64,000 bases of DNA from Candidatus Bathyarchaeota archaeon (GTDB lineage: Archaea; Thermoproteota; Bathyarchaeia; Bathyarchaeales; Bathycorpusculaceae): assembly GCA_018396675.1 (NCBI GenBank), contig JAGTQX010000003.1:124001-188000 (forward strand), given 5' to 3'. Position numbers and translations under genes: made by a program. The notes under the pieces are model-generated. The model was given only the letters and a program-made list of their open reading frames with translations, made no database searches and was not told the origin of the DNA. This document shows, one piece after another, positions 8,196 to 16,754 of this stretch; position 1 is the stretch's first letter, and each line of letters opens with the position of its first letter.

Positions 8196-8810
8196 ATGAA
8201 TTTCATTGAAATGCTATTGTCTGAAAAGTTGAAAGCAAAAAATCCAATGCTGGATATCTTCGGAGCCGACCGTAAAGTTCTCCAAATAGCATGCCAAGAC
8301 TTAATGAACTACTTGAAAGTTCACTGGAACCTCGTGGGAAAAGAAGCAAACGAATGCGAACTCGTGGACAAACTGGAGGAATTCCACCAAAACGAGCCTA
8401 AAGAACTAGAAGAGTTCATGGAAATGTGGACGGGAATCTGGCTCAAAAAATGGAACGAAAGAGTAAAACTCCTAATAGGAGACGACGACTCCAAACGCTG
8501 GAACAAAGTAACAAAAGTCCTAAACAATGCGGAGCCAGTTTGGAGGTCGCTTACGAACCGCCGAGAAATGCAGGAAGTAGTCATATCAACACTTGTTAAA
8601 AACGGGGAAATTTGCGGCACATCAATCTTGGCGGAGAACCTTCTAAAAATGGAAATAGGCGAAAACAAAAAGGAATACACGCATAATGAAGAACGAACAT
8701 TAAGCATTGTAAATAATACTCTGCGCAAAGCCAGAGAACTAACTCGAAGCAAAGGTCCACTAATTTTTGTCAGAATTGACAAAGGCTACTATAACAATGA
8801 TGAACAATAA
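8196..8810 (+). CDS. Hypothetical protein, unknown family
   Basis: A 204-residue soluble protein I do not recognise. It is predominantly helical, rich in Lys, Glu, Asn and Trp (seven tryptophans), and has no signal peptide, membrane span or zinc motif. The middle reads as a repeated Trp-rich helical segment (MWTGIWLKKWNERV, then SKRWNKV), and the C terminus has a beta-like GPLIFVRIDKGYY. It stands alone between a HAD gene and the eL37 operon, with an AGAGAGAAGG stretch about 15 bases before its ATG. Confidence 0.7.
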   Translation: MNFIEMLLSEKLKAKNPMLDIFGADRKVLQIACQDLMNYLKVHWNLVGKEANECELVDKLEEFHQNEPKELEEFMEMWTGIWLKKWNERVKLLIGDDDSKRWNKVTKVLNNAEPVWRSLTNRREMQEVVISTLVKNGEICGTSILAENLLKMEIGENKKEYTHNEERTLSIVNNTLRKARELTRSKGPLIFVRIDKGYYNNDEQ

Positions 8811-8840
8811 AACATTCATAAACTTATGTTAAACAAGCGT

Positions 8841-9038
8841 TTAGCGTGATCTCTCTCGGTTAAGGGTTTTTGTTTGCCATGAATACCGTCTGATGGTTGT
8901 CGTTTCACCGTAACCGCATGCGGCGCACCTTTTTTTCGTCACGTTGTAGGCTCTTCGTCCGCAGCGTCTACACCGTATATGAAGCGTCTTTCCAGCACGT
9001 CTCCCAAAAGACGGCGTTCCTTTTCCCACAGTTTTCAC
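8841..9038 (-). CDS. rpl37e: 50S ribosomal protein eL37
   Basis: A 65-residue zinc-ribbon ribosomal protein. CRRCG and CAACG provide the four zinc-binding cysteines, and the N-terminal TPSFGRR and central [13 protein letters not shown] blocks are characteristic. It sits in the large subunit near 23S rRNA helices at the exit-tunnel side. Its start overlaps the stop of the LSm gene by 4 bp; the LSm-eL37 pair is conserved throughout archaea. Confidence 0.95.
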   Translation of the reverse strand: MKTVGKGTPSFGRRAGKTLHIRCRRCGRRAYNVTKKRCAACGYGETTTIRRYSWQTKTLNRERSR

Positions 9039-9262
9039 CTTGGCGGCGGCGATATCAGTATGACGTTGTCTCCACGGACTATTATTAAGCCAAGCTTCTT
9101 CACATTTTCGGCGTCTGTCGTGTCTTCAGTCTCTTCAAGCACAAGGTTTAGGTGCTGGTCAAACCCCTTCAGTCTTCCCCTTAAGCTTTTTCCACCTTTT
9201 AGTCTTACAAGAACTATTTTTCCAAGATTCTGTTCCAGTATTTCAGTTGTCATTTCACTCAT
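9035..9262 (-). CDS. Sm-like RNA-binding protein (LSm/SmAP1)
   Basis: A 75-residue Sm-fold protein. The Sm1 motif covers [22 protein letters not shown] and NLVLEE, and Sm2 is [14 protein letters not shown], with the RGDN signature that builds the inner RNA-binding ring. Archaeal SmAPs form heptamers that bind U-rich RNA and tRNA precursors. It is co-transcribed and translationally coupled with eL37. Confidence 0.95.
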   Translation of the reverse strand: MSEMTTEILEQNLGKIVLVRLKGGKSLRGRLKGFDQHLNLVLEETEDTTDAENVKKLGLIIVRGDNVILISPPPR

Positions 9263-9344
9263 TTGCAGACCTCTAATACACCTTTACCTTTTTTATACTT
9301 AAACTTATACAATTTAAACCTATCTAAGAGAGAAACGGTAAAAC

Positions 9345-9845
9345 ATGTCGAAAAAGGGTAAGAGACACTTTCTAAAAGATAAGGAAGCAAAAGCGTTGCT
9401 GACTAGGGTCTCTGAACGGCTAAAAACTGATTTAGAAAAATTGTTCAACGAAAAAACTAAAATAGAACAGGTGGAAACGGATTTCGGCGAAATCTTCCTC
9501 ATAAACGGCAAACCTTCACTATTCAGAATCGGCGAAAACGTTTATCCAACACTTCTTTTCGAGGAAGTCTTCTCTAAAACCCCGAAGGTCATCGTGGACA
9601 TGGGCGCCATACCACACATTTGTAACGGAGCAGACATAATGGCGCCTGGAATTGTCCGCTTTGAAGGCAACTTTAAAAAAGGCGACTTAGTCTTCATCGT
9701 AGACGAAAAACATGGCAAACCCATCGCTTTAGGCGAAATAGTTTACGACGACGCGGAAGCGTGTGAAGTAAAACATGGTGTCGTGGTAAAAAATATTCAT
9801 TTTGCCGGCGACAAAATATGGAATTCATTCAAAACGTTTTATTAA
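9345..9845 (+). CDS. PUA-domain RNA-binding protein (MCT-1/DUF1947-like)
   Basis: A 166-residue protein with an N-terminal DUF1947-type domain (residues 1-80) and a C-terminal PUA domain. The stretch PKVIVDMGAIPHICNGADIMAPGI is the PUA entry motif, followed by FKKGDLVFIVDEKHGKPIALGE. It belongs with the MCT-1/Tma20-like archaeal proteins, whose eukaryotic relatives act in translation re-initiation and ribosome recycling. It is divergent from the LSm-eL37 operon with an 82-bp shared upstream region. Confidence 0.85.
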   Translation: MSKKGKRHFLKDKEAKALLTRVSERLKTDLEKLFNEKTKIEQVETDFGEIFLINGKPSLFRIGENVYPTLLFEEVFSKTPKVIVDMGAIPHICNGADIMAPGIVRFEGNFKKGDLVFIVDEKHGKPIALGEIVYDDAEACEVKHGVVVKNIHFAGDKIWNSFKTFY

Positions 9846-9987
9846 TGTGATGGATAAACGGTTAATCTATATTTTAAGTTCATAAACTCTTTAATAGTTA
9901 AATCTGTATTTTAAATCCAGAAAACGAATAAGTAAAGAAACGCTTAAACTCTAAAAGGGATAAAATAACTAGTCAGAGAGGAGAAGC

Positions 9988-10356
9988 TTGCCAGGTTTAA
10001 GCGAACTGTTCCGTAAATCCAAGCGCGACGAGAAAGAGGCAGCGAAAACAGAGGCTAAAGAGGAGACATGCAAAGCCTTCTTGAAGGCGATGCCGCTCCG
10101 CGACTTGTCTGAGCTTGACGCTGTCAAAAATGAGGTGCGTTCTGGAAACATTTTGATTCTTAGGATAACTCCTCTCGCGAACAAAAGCATTGATGACGTG
10201 AAACGGGCAGTTAACGAATTATGCGAGTTTGTTGAATCTGTCGGCGGAGATATTGCACGCTTGGGCGAGGAACGTGTTGTCGTATGTCCTCCAAACGTTA
10301 AAATTTGGAGAGAAAAAGCGCCCGTGACAAGCGAGCCTATGCCTACAGCAGCCTGA
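9988..10356 (+). CDS. sepF: Cell division protein SepF (archaeal DUF552 type)
   Basis: A 122-residue protein. The N-terminal segment MPGLSELFRKSKR is an amphipathic membrane-targeting helix, followed by a charged linker and a C-terminal SepF core (about residues 35-108) with GNILILRITPLANKSIDDVKRAVNEL and GGDIARLGEERVVVCPPNVKIW. Archaeal SepF anchors FtsZ to the membrane. It starts at TTG 9988, with GAGAGGAG just upstream at suitable spacing. The 3' end overlaps the convergent fttA gene by 14 bp. No ftsZ is present in this window. Its presence suggests FtsZ-based rather than purely ESCRT-based division. Confidence 0.85.
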   Translation: MPGLSELFRKSKRDEKEAAKTEAKEETCKAFLKAMPLRDLSELDAVKNEVRSGNILILRITPLANKSIDDVKRAVNELCEFVESVGGDIARLGEERVVVCPPNVKIWREKAPVTSEPMPTAA

Positions 10357-12262
10357 AAGTTTCCATAACTGCTGGAGCAATCGCCTGTATTCCGCACTTT
10401 TTCTGAATAAAGTTTGTTATGCTGGCTATTTTTGCTCTTTCGCCGTGGCACACCATCACCTTTTCAGGGCGAGGTTTCAAATGTGTTACGTAATTGATTA
10501 TTTGTCGCCTGTCAGAGTGTCCTGAAAAGCCTTCTATGGACTCAACGCGGAGTCTTACTCTTACAACGTCCATTTTGCCTTCGCTGTCAATCATGGCGAC
10601 TTCATTCATGCCCTTTTGGACACGTCTTCCCATGGTGCCTTCAATTTGGTAGCTTACGAAGACTATCACGTTTTTTTCATCCTCTGCTAGACTCTTGAAA
10701 TATTCTATTACTGGACCGCCTTCAAGCATGCCTGACGTAGCCATAATAATGCAGGGTTCACCTTCGATGACTTCTTGTCTCACGCTTGGATGCTCAACAA
10801 CGGTGAAATAGTCAGATTCGAATGGGTTCACGCCGTCATGGAGTATACTGTTGCGGACTTCTCTGCCTAAATATTCTGGATAAGCAGTGTGGATGGCGGT
10901 AGCTTCTGAAATCATGCCCTCGATAAAAACTGGAGCCTCCTTCATTAACCCACGTTTCATGTAACCATCCAAAATGAGCATTATTTCCTGTGCTCTGCCA
11001 ACCGCTGGAACGGGAATTAAAACTTTGCCTTTCTTTTCTAAAGTTTCGTTTACGATTTGTGTTAAGCGTTCTTCTGCTTCGACTCTTGAAGGCATCACGT
11101 CGTCTGGACCGCCATAGGTGCTTTCAGTTATCAGTGTTTCAACTCTTGGGAACTCGGATGTTGCTGCTTCCAGAAGCATCGTTTTCGCGTACTTGTAGTC
11201 TCCAGTGTAGACTATGTTGTGCAATCCCTCACCTATGTGGAGGTGCACCATTGAAGAGCCCAAAATGTGTCCCGCGTTATGCAAAGTTAAGCGTATGTCT
11301 GGCGCTATATCTGTCACAACGCCGTAACGCAATGGAACAGTATGCAAAACACATTCACGAACATCCTTCTGGTCAAACGGTGGAGTTATACCCTGCTTGC
11401 TTGCAACATCCAAATAGTCAAGCTGAAGCAAAGTCATAAGGTTAGATGTCGGAGCAGAACAATAAACTGGCCCATCATAGCCATACTTGTATAGGAATGG
11501 CACTAAACCGCAGTGGTCAAGATGAGCATGACTTATGACCACAGCGTCTAGGGAGTCAATCTCGAAAGCTGGATGGTCTAGTCTCGGGAAAGCCTCAAAA
11601 GGTTTTGATGAGCCTGGATTAATTCCACAGTCCAAGAGTATGCTGCTTTCACGTGTCTGGACTAGAAAGGCGGATCTGCCTACTTCTTGAACACCTCCGA
11701 GAAGCGTGATTCTAATGTCACCTATATCGAAGGTTTTCGGTCTGAAGATACGTTCGCCGAACGTGCGGAGAATCCTTTCTCTTTCCTTGCTTTCCGAGTG
11801 CAAGTAGTGACGCATGTGCGCTATAATTTTGGAACGAAGCGGAGGGCTTCTTAAAACATGGGGACGCCACTTTGTTTTTCTTATGACTTCTTGAAGTACA
11901 GCTCCGTTTTTCCCGATGACCATTCCAGGCTTTTTGGCTTCGATTATTATTTCTCCAAGGCTTGGGTCGAAGTTTATGTCCGTAACTTCTGCTTCTGGAG
12001 GTATTATTTCGCGGGCTATTTTTTCAGCTTCTTTTTCAGGCAGCCTTACAGAGGGGTCTGAACGTATGACGATGCGTTTTCTTATAACGTTGACTATGTC
12101 TGCGATTAAGCTGCTTTGTTCAACTAGCAGTTCTGGTTTTTTGGCGTATATTGCAAGCGTTGAGCCTTCATACTCTACTCTTGTGACTTCAGCCTCTTTT
12201 GGAACATGCTCAAGTATGTATTGGCTTATTTCAATCTTCTCTTTATCAGAGTTTGGCGCCAA
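10343..12262 (-). CDS. fttA: Transcription termination factor / ribonuclease aCPSF1 (FttA)
   Basis: A 639-residue archaeal CPSF73 homologue. Two N-terminal KH domains (about residues 1-145, with VIGKNGAVLQEVIRKTKW typical of KH) precede a metallo-beta-lactamase domain with SHAHLDHCG and a beta-CASP domain ending in the conserved VCHGE and GFSGHSDR motifs. The protein binds U-rich RNA and cuts and releases nascent transcripts with RNA polymerase, acting as the main termination factor; this is well established for the family. It lies 11 bp downstream of psmB in the same direction, so it probably shares an operon with the proteasome subunit. Confidence 0.96.
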   Translation of the reverse strand: MAPNSDKEKIEISQYILEHVPKEAEVTRVEYEGSTLAIYAKKPELLVEQSSLIADIVNVIRKRIVIRSDPSVRLPEKEAEKIAREIIPPEAEVTDINFDPSLGEIIIEAKKPGMVIGKNGAVLQEVIRKTKWRPHVLRSPPLRSKIIAHMRHYLHSESKERERILRTFGERIFRPKTFDIGDIRITLLGGVQEVGRSAFLVQTRESSILLDCGINPGSSKPFEAFPRLDHPAFEIDSLDAVVISHAHLDHCGLVPFLYKYGYDGPVYCSAPTSNLMTLLQLDYLDVASKQGITPPFDQKDVRECVLHTVPLRYGVVTDIAPDIRLTLHNAGHILGSSMVHLHIGEGLHNIVYTGDYKYAKTMLLEAATSEFPRVETLITESTYGGPDDVMPSRVEAEERLTQIVNETLEKKGKVLIPVPAVGRAQEIMLILDGYMKRGLMKEAPVFIEGMISEATAIHTAYPEYLGREVRNSILHDGVNPFESDYFTVVEHPSVRQEVIEGEPCIIMATSGMLEGGPVIEYFKSLAEDEKNVIVFVSYQIEGTMGRRVQKGMNEVAMIDSEGKMDVVRVRLRVESIEGFSGHSDRRQIINYVTHLKPRPEKVMVCHGERAKIASITNFIQKKCGIQAIAPAVMETFRLL

Positions 12263-12273
12263 TTTTAAACTTC

Positions 12274-12912
12274 CTAATCTGCTAATAACTTCTTTTTCTC
12301 TTCGTCGGTTAACTCTCTGTAACCTTTATCGTTGATAACGGCTACGTTGAAACTGTTTCCGCTCGCCGCATCACGTTTCATGGCGGAATCCACGGCTTTA
12401 ACGATTATTGGCAACGCTTCCTTAACAGACATTTCTTCCTTAAACTTGTCTTCGAGAACACCGTAAGCTATTGGAGAGCCTGAGCCTGTTGCGACACATT
12501 TTTCTTCTGTGAGGCTTCCGAACGGGTCTAATGAGAACACGTGTGGTCCAGTGTCGTCGACTCCGCCTATCAAGACTTGAGTGGCTAGAGGTATGTATCT
12601 TGAAGAGAATAGGAGATTTGCCACAAGTCTTGCCGCCGAGCTTATCGGGATTGGTCGGTTCATGTTTAACTTGTAAAGTTGCGCGTTGGCTGTTAACACA
12701 TCCACGGTTCTCTGTGCATCTGCAACTGTTCCAGCAATGGTCATTGCCAAGTGGTCATCTATTTTATAGATTTTCTTTCCGTGTTTATGAGCCACATAGA
12801 AGCCCATTGTTACACGGGTGTCGGATGCTAGGATTACGCCGTCTTTGCAGACTACGCCTATTGTTGTGGTTCCTTTCAACGTTAGTTTGTCAACCGTGTT
12901 ATTATTTACCAT
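12274..12912 (-). CDS. psmB: Proteasome beta subunit
   Basis: An N-terminal threonine hydrolase of the 20S proteasome. A short propeptide ends LKG before TTTIG, so the mature chain starts at Thr15 of this model; the Lys and Asp partners lie in GVILASDTR. GSGSPIAYG and RDAASGN are further family motifs. The start is set at ATG 12912, preceded by GGGAG at about nine bases; an ATG at 12945 would add 11 residues and lacks a ribosome-binding site. The family's activity is degradation of unfolded proteins handed over by PAN or related ATPases. The gene leads into fttA. Confidence 0.95.
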   Translation of the reverse strand: MVNNNTVDKLTLKGTTTIGVVCKDGVILASDTRVTMGFYVAHKHGKKIYKIDDHLAMTIAGTVADAQRTVDVLTANAQLYKLNMNRPIPISSAARLVANLLFSSRYIPLATQVLIGGVDDTGPHVFSLDPFGSLTEEKCVATGSGSPIAYGVLEDKFKEEMSVKEALPIIVKAVDSAMKRDAASGNSFNVAVINDKGYRELTDEEKKKLLAD

Positions 12913-13110
12913 TTTATCGTTTCTCCCAAAACCTAAATCATACACGTTTATCTGCTAGGAAGTAGCATCTTGTAATCATGTCCATGAGGTTTATTAATAT
13001 TACGCTTCGGAAACTAGTAAACTTGCCATGATGTTTACTGTTGCTTTTCTTTTCAAAAAGAGTTTTAAGGTTAAGCACCCCATTGAAATTAAGGTATACG
13101 TGTTAAAACA

Positions 13111-14175
13111 GTGGTTTGCTTGCCTTTAAAACATCATTGGATGCAGTTTCCAAGAGAAGTCATTGTTGGTGAAGGCGTAATAGAACGGGTCGCCGAGGTA
13201 GCGCATAGACTTGGTTTCACAGATTCGGCGTTGATAATTACTGGCTCCAAGACTTTTGATGCTGCTGGGAAAACTGTTAAAACGATTCTCGAAGGTGACG
13301 GCTTAAGGGTTGAAACAATGCTTGTAGAATCAGCCACCCTTAAGGATGTCGAAGCCGTTGAAAAGAAAATCGAATATTCGAATCCTCAAGTTGTTTTTGG
13401 CGTTGGCGGCGGAACAAAAATTGACGTTGCAAAGTTAAGCTCCGCACGACAAAAGATACCTTTCATAAGCGTTCCGACAACGGCTTCCCACGATGGAATT
13501 GCAAGTCCACTTTCTTCAGTTAAGGGACTGGAGAAACCATTTTCAGTTATGGCACATGCTCCAATAGCAATAATCGCGGACACCGAAATAATAATGCAGA
13601 CGCCATATCGGCTAATGGCAAGCGGATGTGGAGACGTTATCTCAAAAATCACAGCGGTAAAAGACTGGAAGCTGGCACACGAGGAGAACGGCGAATATTA
13701 TGGCGAATACGCAGCAAGCCTAGCTTTGATGAGCGCCAAACTTGTGATGCAAAATGCTAAGCTAATAGGACATGGAAACGAGGAGGGCTTGCGCGTGCTT
13801 TTAGAGGCGCTCATAAGCTGCGGCGTAGCAATGAGCATCGCCGGAAGCAGCAGACCGTGCAGCGGTTCAGAGCATTTATTCAGTCATGCCCTTGACATTG
13901 TTAAACCTAACAGTGCCATGCATGGAGAACAATGTGGTGTAGGAGCAATAATGATGGCTTATTTGCATGGTGCAAACTGGAAGCGAATAAGGGAGACATT
14001 GGAAGTTTTAGAAGCACCAACAAGCGCCTACGAGTTGGGCTTAACGAAAGAGGATGTTATCAAAGCTCTTTTTATGGCGCCGTCAGTTAGACCTGAACGT
14101 TACACTATTCTTAGCAAGTTAAATTTAAGCATAAATGAATGTGAGAAAATCGCCAAACTAACAGGAGTTATTTAG
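13111..14175 (+). CDS. egsA: sn-Glycerol-1-phosphate dehydrogenase
   Basis: A 354-residue enzyme making sn-glycerol 1-phosphate from dihydroxyacetone phosphate with NAD(P)H, the step that sets archaeal lipid stereochemistry. MQFPREVIVGEGVIERV at the N terminus, the dinucleotide-binding FGVGGGTKIDVAKL, VPTTASHDGIASP and the zinc-binding histidines in GSEHLFSHALD and MHGEQCGVG are diagnostic. GTG 13111 gives the full length; ATG 13141 would trim ten residues and would still cover the conserved part. It overlaps the convergent FKBP gene by 8 bp. Confidence 0.95.
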   Translation: MVCLPLKHHWMQFPREVIVGEGVIERVAEVAHRLGFTDSALIITGSKTFDAAGKTVKTILEGDGLRVETMLVESATLKDVEAVEKKIEYSNPQVVFGVGGGTKIDVAKLSSARQKIPFISVPTTASHDGIASPLSSVKGLEKPFSVMAHAPIAIIADTEIIMQTPYRLMASGCGDVISKITAVKDWKLAHEENGEYYGEYAASLALMSAKLVMQNAKLIGHGNEEGLRVLLEALISCGVAMSIAGSSRPCSGSEHLFSHALDIVKPNSAMHGEQCGVGAIMMAYLHGANWKRIRETLEVLEAPTSAYELGLTKEDVIKALFMAPSVRPERYTILSKLNLSINECEKIAKLTGVI

Positions 14176-14914
14176 TTGGCTCTGACGGTTCCTGTGTTTG
14201 CGTCTGCGTCTGTGGAGTTTCCTTTTTTTGTTCAGCCTTGAAAGTTTCAGTGAACTCAACCACTGTTATTTCAGGGAAAAACCTTTGTATGTCTAAAGCT
14301 ATGCCCCGTTTTGCAACTTGCACTCCTTCAATGTAGAAAGCTTCTTCAGGCATTTCTATACTCACGGCTTTGGCTTTAACTTTAAACTTGAATTTTTCCA
14401 CTTCCACAGCAGGTATCCTACGGTGTATCAGCGCAGCTATTTTCTCTTCTTGAGTTTCAAGTTTCTTTTGAACTGTAACCTCGTAAACAAGCGTTTTCCC
14501 AGCTAATGGCGGGTTGAAATCCAACAGAACCCTGCCGGCGCCTATTGCCCTTACTGTCGCCATTTTGCCGTCATGTTCGAGTCTCATTCCAAGAGTCGGC
14601 GTTATTCCTTTAGCTGTAAGCTGCCGCAAAGGCACTCGCTTAACTTTTTCAGGGTCTCTTGCTCCGAACGCTTTGTCTGGCGGTATTTCAACAGTTGCTG
14701 GTTTTCCAACTTCCATTGTTGCGAAGCTTTCGTCTAATGCTTTAAGAACCCAGCCTTCACCTATCACAACCAGTTTCGGCTCGTAGATTTCGCCTTCCTT
14801 GTAGAGATGCTCTTTTCTAGCCACGTCGCCGATGGTTGTGTCAAAAACTTCGCCGGTTTCCTTTACCTTTGCAACGTAATCTATCAGTATGAAGTCGCCT
14901 TTTTGCAAAGCCAT
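14168..14914 (-). CDS. FKBP-type peptidyl-prolyl isomerase, long archaeal type
   Basis: A 248-residue SlyD-like prolyl isomerase. The FKBP core covers residues 1-155: GDFILIDYVAKVKETGEVFDTT, VIGEGWVLKALDESFATMEVG, then FNPPLAGKTLVYEVTV, with an insert-in-flap chaperone domain between (KVKRVPLRQL onward). A further C-terminal domain of about 75 residues is typical of the long archaeal class, and a Thr/Gln/Pro-rich tail ends the chain. It should assist protein folding in the cytosol; there is no signal peptide. Confidence 0.92.
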   Translation of the reverse strand: MALQKGDFILIDYVAKVKETGEVFDTTIGDVARKEHLYKEGEIYEPKLVVIGEGWVLKALDESFATMEVGKPATVEIPPDKAFGARDPEKVKRVPLRQLTAKGITPTLGMRLEHDGKMATVRAIGAGRVLLDFNPPLAGKTLVYEVTVQKKLETQEEKIAALIHRRIPAVEVEKFKFKVKAKAVSIEMPEEAFYIEGVQVAKRGIALDIQRFFPEITVVEFTETFKAEQKKETPQTQTQTQEPSEPTK

Positions 14915-15036
14915 TCCACATCATCTTCGAGACATTTGCCAAAGTAAGCCCATAGCATCAATAAAAGCTTTATCTATCAAATTCTCCAATTACCGTGTTT
15001 AAACCAGAGCCTCGCCCAAAGGAGCGCACAGTCAAA

Positions 15037-15498
15037 ATGCAAACCAGCGAAAAAGAAGCGCTTTACAAAGAATGCCTCAAAATTATAAAGGAAAATGTCG
15101 CCGGAAAATCTCTAAAAGAAACGATGACATTTACCTGCAAAGTTTTGAAAGCGAAAATCCCATACTATTTCTGGGTTGGCTTCTACATTCCAAAAAAAGA
15201 ATACTTGGAGCTCGGACCATCTGAAGGCCCCCCAGCATGCGCACAAATCGCTTACTCTGGCGTCTGCGGAAAATGCGCCGAAACCGGAAAAACCATCATT
15301 GTGCCGAACGTCAACGAGTTTCCGGGACACATAGCATGCGATCCCAGATCGAAGTCTGAAATAGCCGTTCCAGTACGCGACAAAAACGGCCACGTCATGG
15401 CGGTTCTTGATGTTGACAGCGAAGAATATGGAAGCTTTGACGCGACGGACATGGAGTGGCTTGAAAGGATTGTGGAAATCCTTAATTCGCTGTCTTAA
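15037..15498 (+). CDS. GAF-domain free methionine-(R)-sulfoxide reductase (MsrC-like)
   Basis: A 153-residue single GAF domain. The pattern ACAQIAYSGVCG, VPNVNEFPGHIACDPRSKSEIAVPV and AVLDVDSEEYG.FD matches fRMsr/MsrC, which reduces free methionine-R-sulfoxide. The three expected cysteines are present (C68, C77 and C101 of this model; C80 is extra). ATG 15037 is preceded by AGGAG about 12 bases upstream; a GTG at 14995 would add 14 residues. It is followed 30 bp on by the MFS gene. Confidence 0.85.
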   Translation: MQTSEKEALYKECLKIIKENVAGKSLKETMTFTCKVLKAKIPYYFWVGFYIPKKEYLELGPSEGPPACAQIAYSGVCGKCAETGKTIIVPNVNEFPGHIACDPRSKSEIAVPVRDKNGHVMAVLDVDSEEYGSFDATDMEWLERIVEILNSLS

Positions 15499-15528
15499 AC
15501 GAGAAACAGTTGCGGCAGAAGGAATTAA

Positions 15529-16728
15529 ATGAAAAACAGTCGTGTTAACGCTAAAAGCGCCTACATCGCAATTCTTCTACTCGGAATAGTAAGCTTGATG
15601 GGCGATGTGGTTTACGAAGGTTCACGGGGACTTGTGCCAGAATACCTGGCGTTTTTAGGTGCTTCAGCCTTTATCATAGTTTTTGTTGGCAGATTCGGCG
15701 AATTTTTAGGCTACGCTTTAAGGCTTGTTAGCGGAATCCTTGCGGACACTACAAAGGCATACTGGATTTTCATTTTTATAGGTTACGGACTAATAGGGGC
15801 AATTCCACTTTTGGGACTTACAAACGCGTGGTGGATAGCCATAATACTCGTTTTACTTGAACGCATTGGGAAAGCCGTCAGGTCGCCTTCCAGAGACGCT
15901 ATGCTTTCGATTGTAAGCAAGGGCGTTGGGTCTGGAAAAGCATTTGGAATCCATGAACTACTAGACCAAGTGGGCGCAATCCTCGGCCCGCTTATTGTTG
16001 CAGGTTTAATGTTTTACAGCAGCAACAACTACAGTCAAACCTTCAGCTTCCTGTTATTGCCTTTTCTAATGCTAATGGTGTTTCTGCTTTACACCTACAA
16101 GAGAGTGGGACAGGCAAGGCCAGGCGAAACGGAAAAGGAGCAAAGAAAAAGCGGAAAGCTTGGAATCGGCTTTTACGTTTACAGTTTCGCCGTTCTGCTG
16201 AACACTGTCGGGCTTTTGCCTTACGAGCTCATACTATATAAGGCTGCGATAATTCTTCCCTTAAACCAGCAGTGGATTGTCCCCCTCATATACACATTGA
16301 TACAAGGCGTTGACGCGCCAACCGCTCTGCTTGCAGGGTACTCCTACGACAAGTTTAAAATCAGAGTCTTAGCATTACCGTTTATCCTTTCAGTTTTTCC
16401 TCCACTGTTTGCAATGGTTAACGCTGATTTAACCGCCTTAATAGTTGCCGCCGTGTTTTTCGGCTTAGTCCTAGGAATGCAGGAATCAGTGTACCGCGCA
16501 GCTGTTTCAGAGTTTGCACCCATTTCTTCGCGGGGGACAGCCTACGGCATATTCAACACAGTATACGGCGTAGGCATGCTGGCCAGCGGCATCATATACG
16601 GTTTAATGGCAACTTTGAACCCACCGTACGTGGTTGTAGTGCTTTACGCTTTAGCGACGCAGGCTGTGGCTGTGTTTTTGCTTCTAAACGCTCACTCAAA
16701 GGCAAAAATGGAAAACATTAAAGCCTAA
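15529..16728 (+). CDS. Major facilitator superfamily (MFS) transporter
   Basis: A 399-residue membrane protein with about 12 hydrophobic spans. The motif between spans 2 and 3 (GRFGEFLGYALRLVSGILAD) and the loop LLERIGKAVRSPSRDAMLS correspond to MFS motif A and its neighbours; ERIGKAVRSPSRDA is typical of a subgroup common in archaea and bacteria annotated only as MFS transporter. The central loop holds a lysine/glutamate-rich stretch at about residues 195-210. Substrate unknown. It is probably co-transcribed with the methionine sulfoxide reductase upstream. Confidence 0.9.
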   Translation: MKNSRVNAKSAYIAILLLGIVSLMGDVVYEGSRGLVPEYLAFLGASAFIIVFVGRFGEFLGYALRLVSGILADTTKAYWIFIFIGYGLIGAIPLLGLTNAWWIAIILVLLERIGKAVRSPSRDAMLSIVSKGVGSGKAFGIHELLDQVGAILGPLIVAGLMFYSSNNYSQTFSFLLLPFLMLMVFLLYTYKRVGQARPGETEKEQRKSGKLGIGFYVYSFAVLLNTVGLLPYELILYKAAIILPLNQQWIVPLIYTLIQGVDAPTALLAGYSYDKFKIRVLALPFILSVFPPLFAMVNADLTALIVAAVFFGLVLGMQESVYRAAVSEFAPISSRGTAYGIFNTVYGVGMLASGIIYGLMATLNPPYVVVVLYALATQAVAVFLLLNAHSKAKMENIKA

Positions 16729-16754
16729 AGTGCATATTTTTCCATGTGCAAAAA

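Noticed and set aside
10990-11439. A 149-codon frame opposite fttA rich in Leu, Arg and Cys
   Set aside because: It is a shadow of fttA on the other strand; composition is unlike a protein and no ribosome-binding site was seen.
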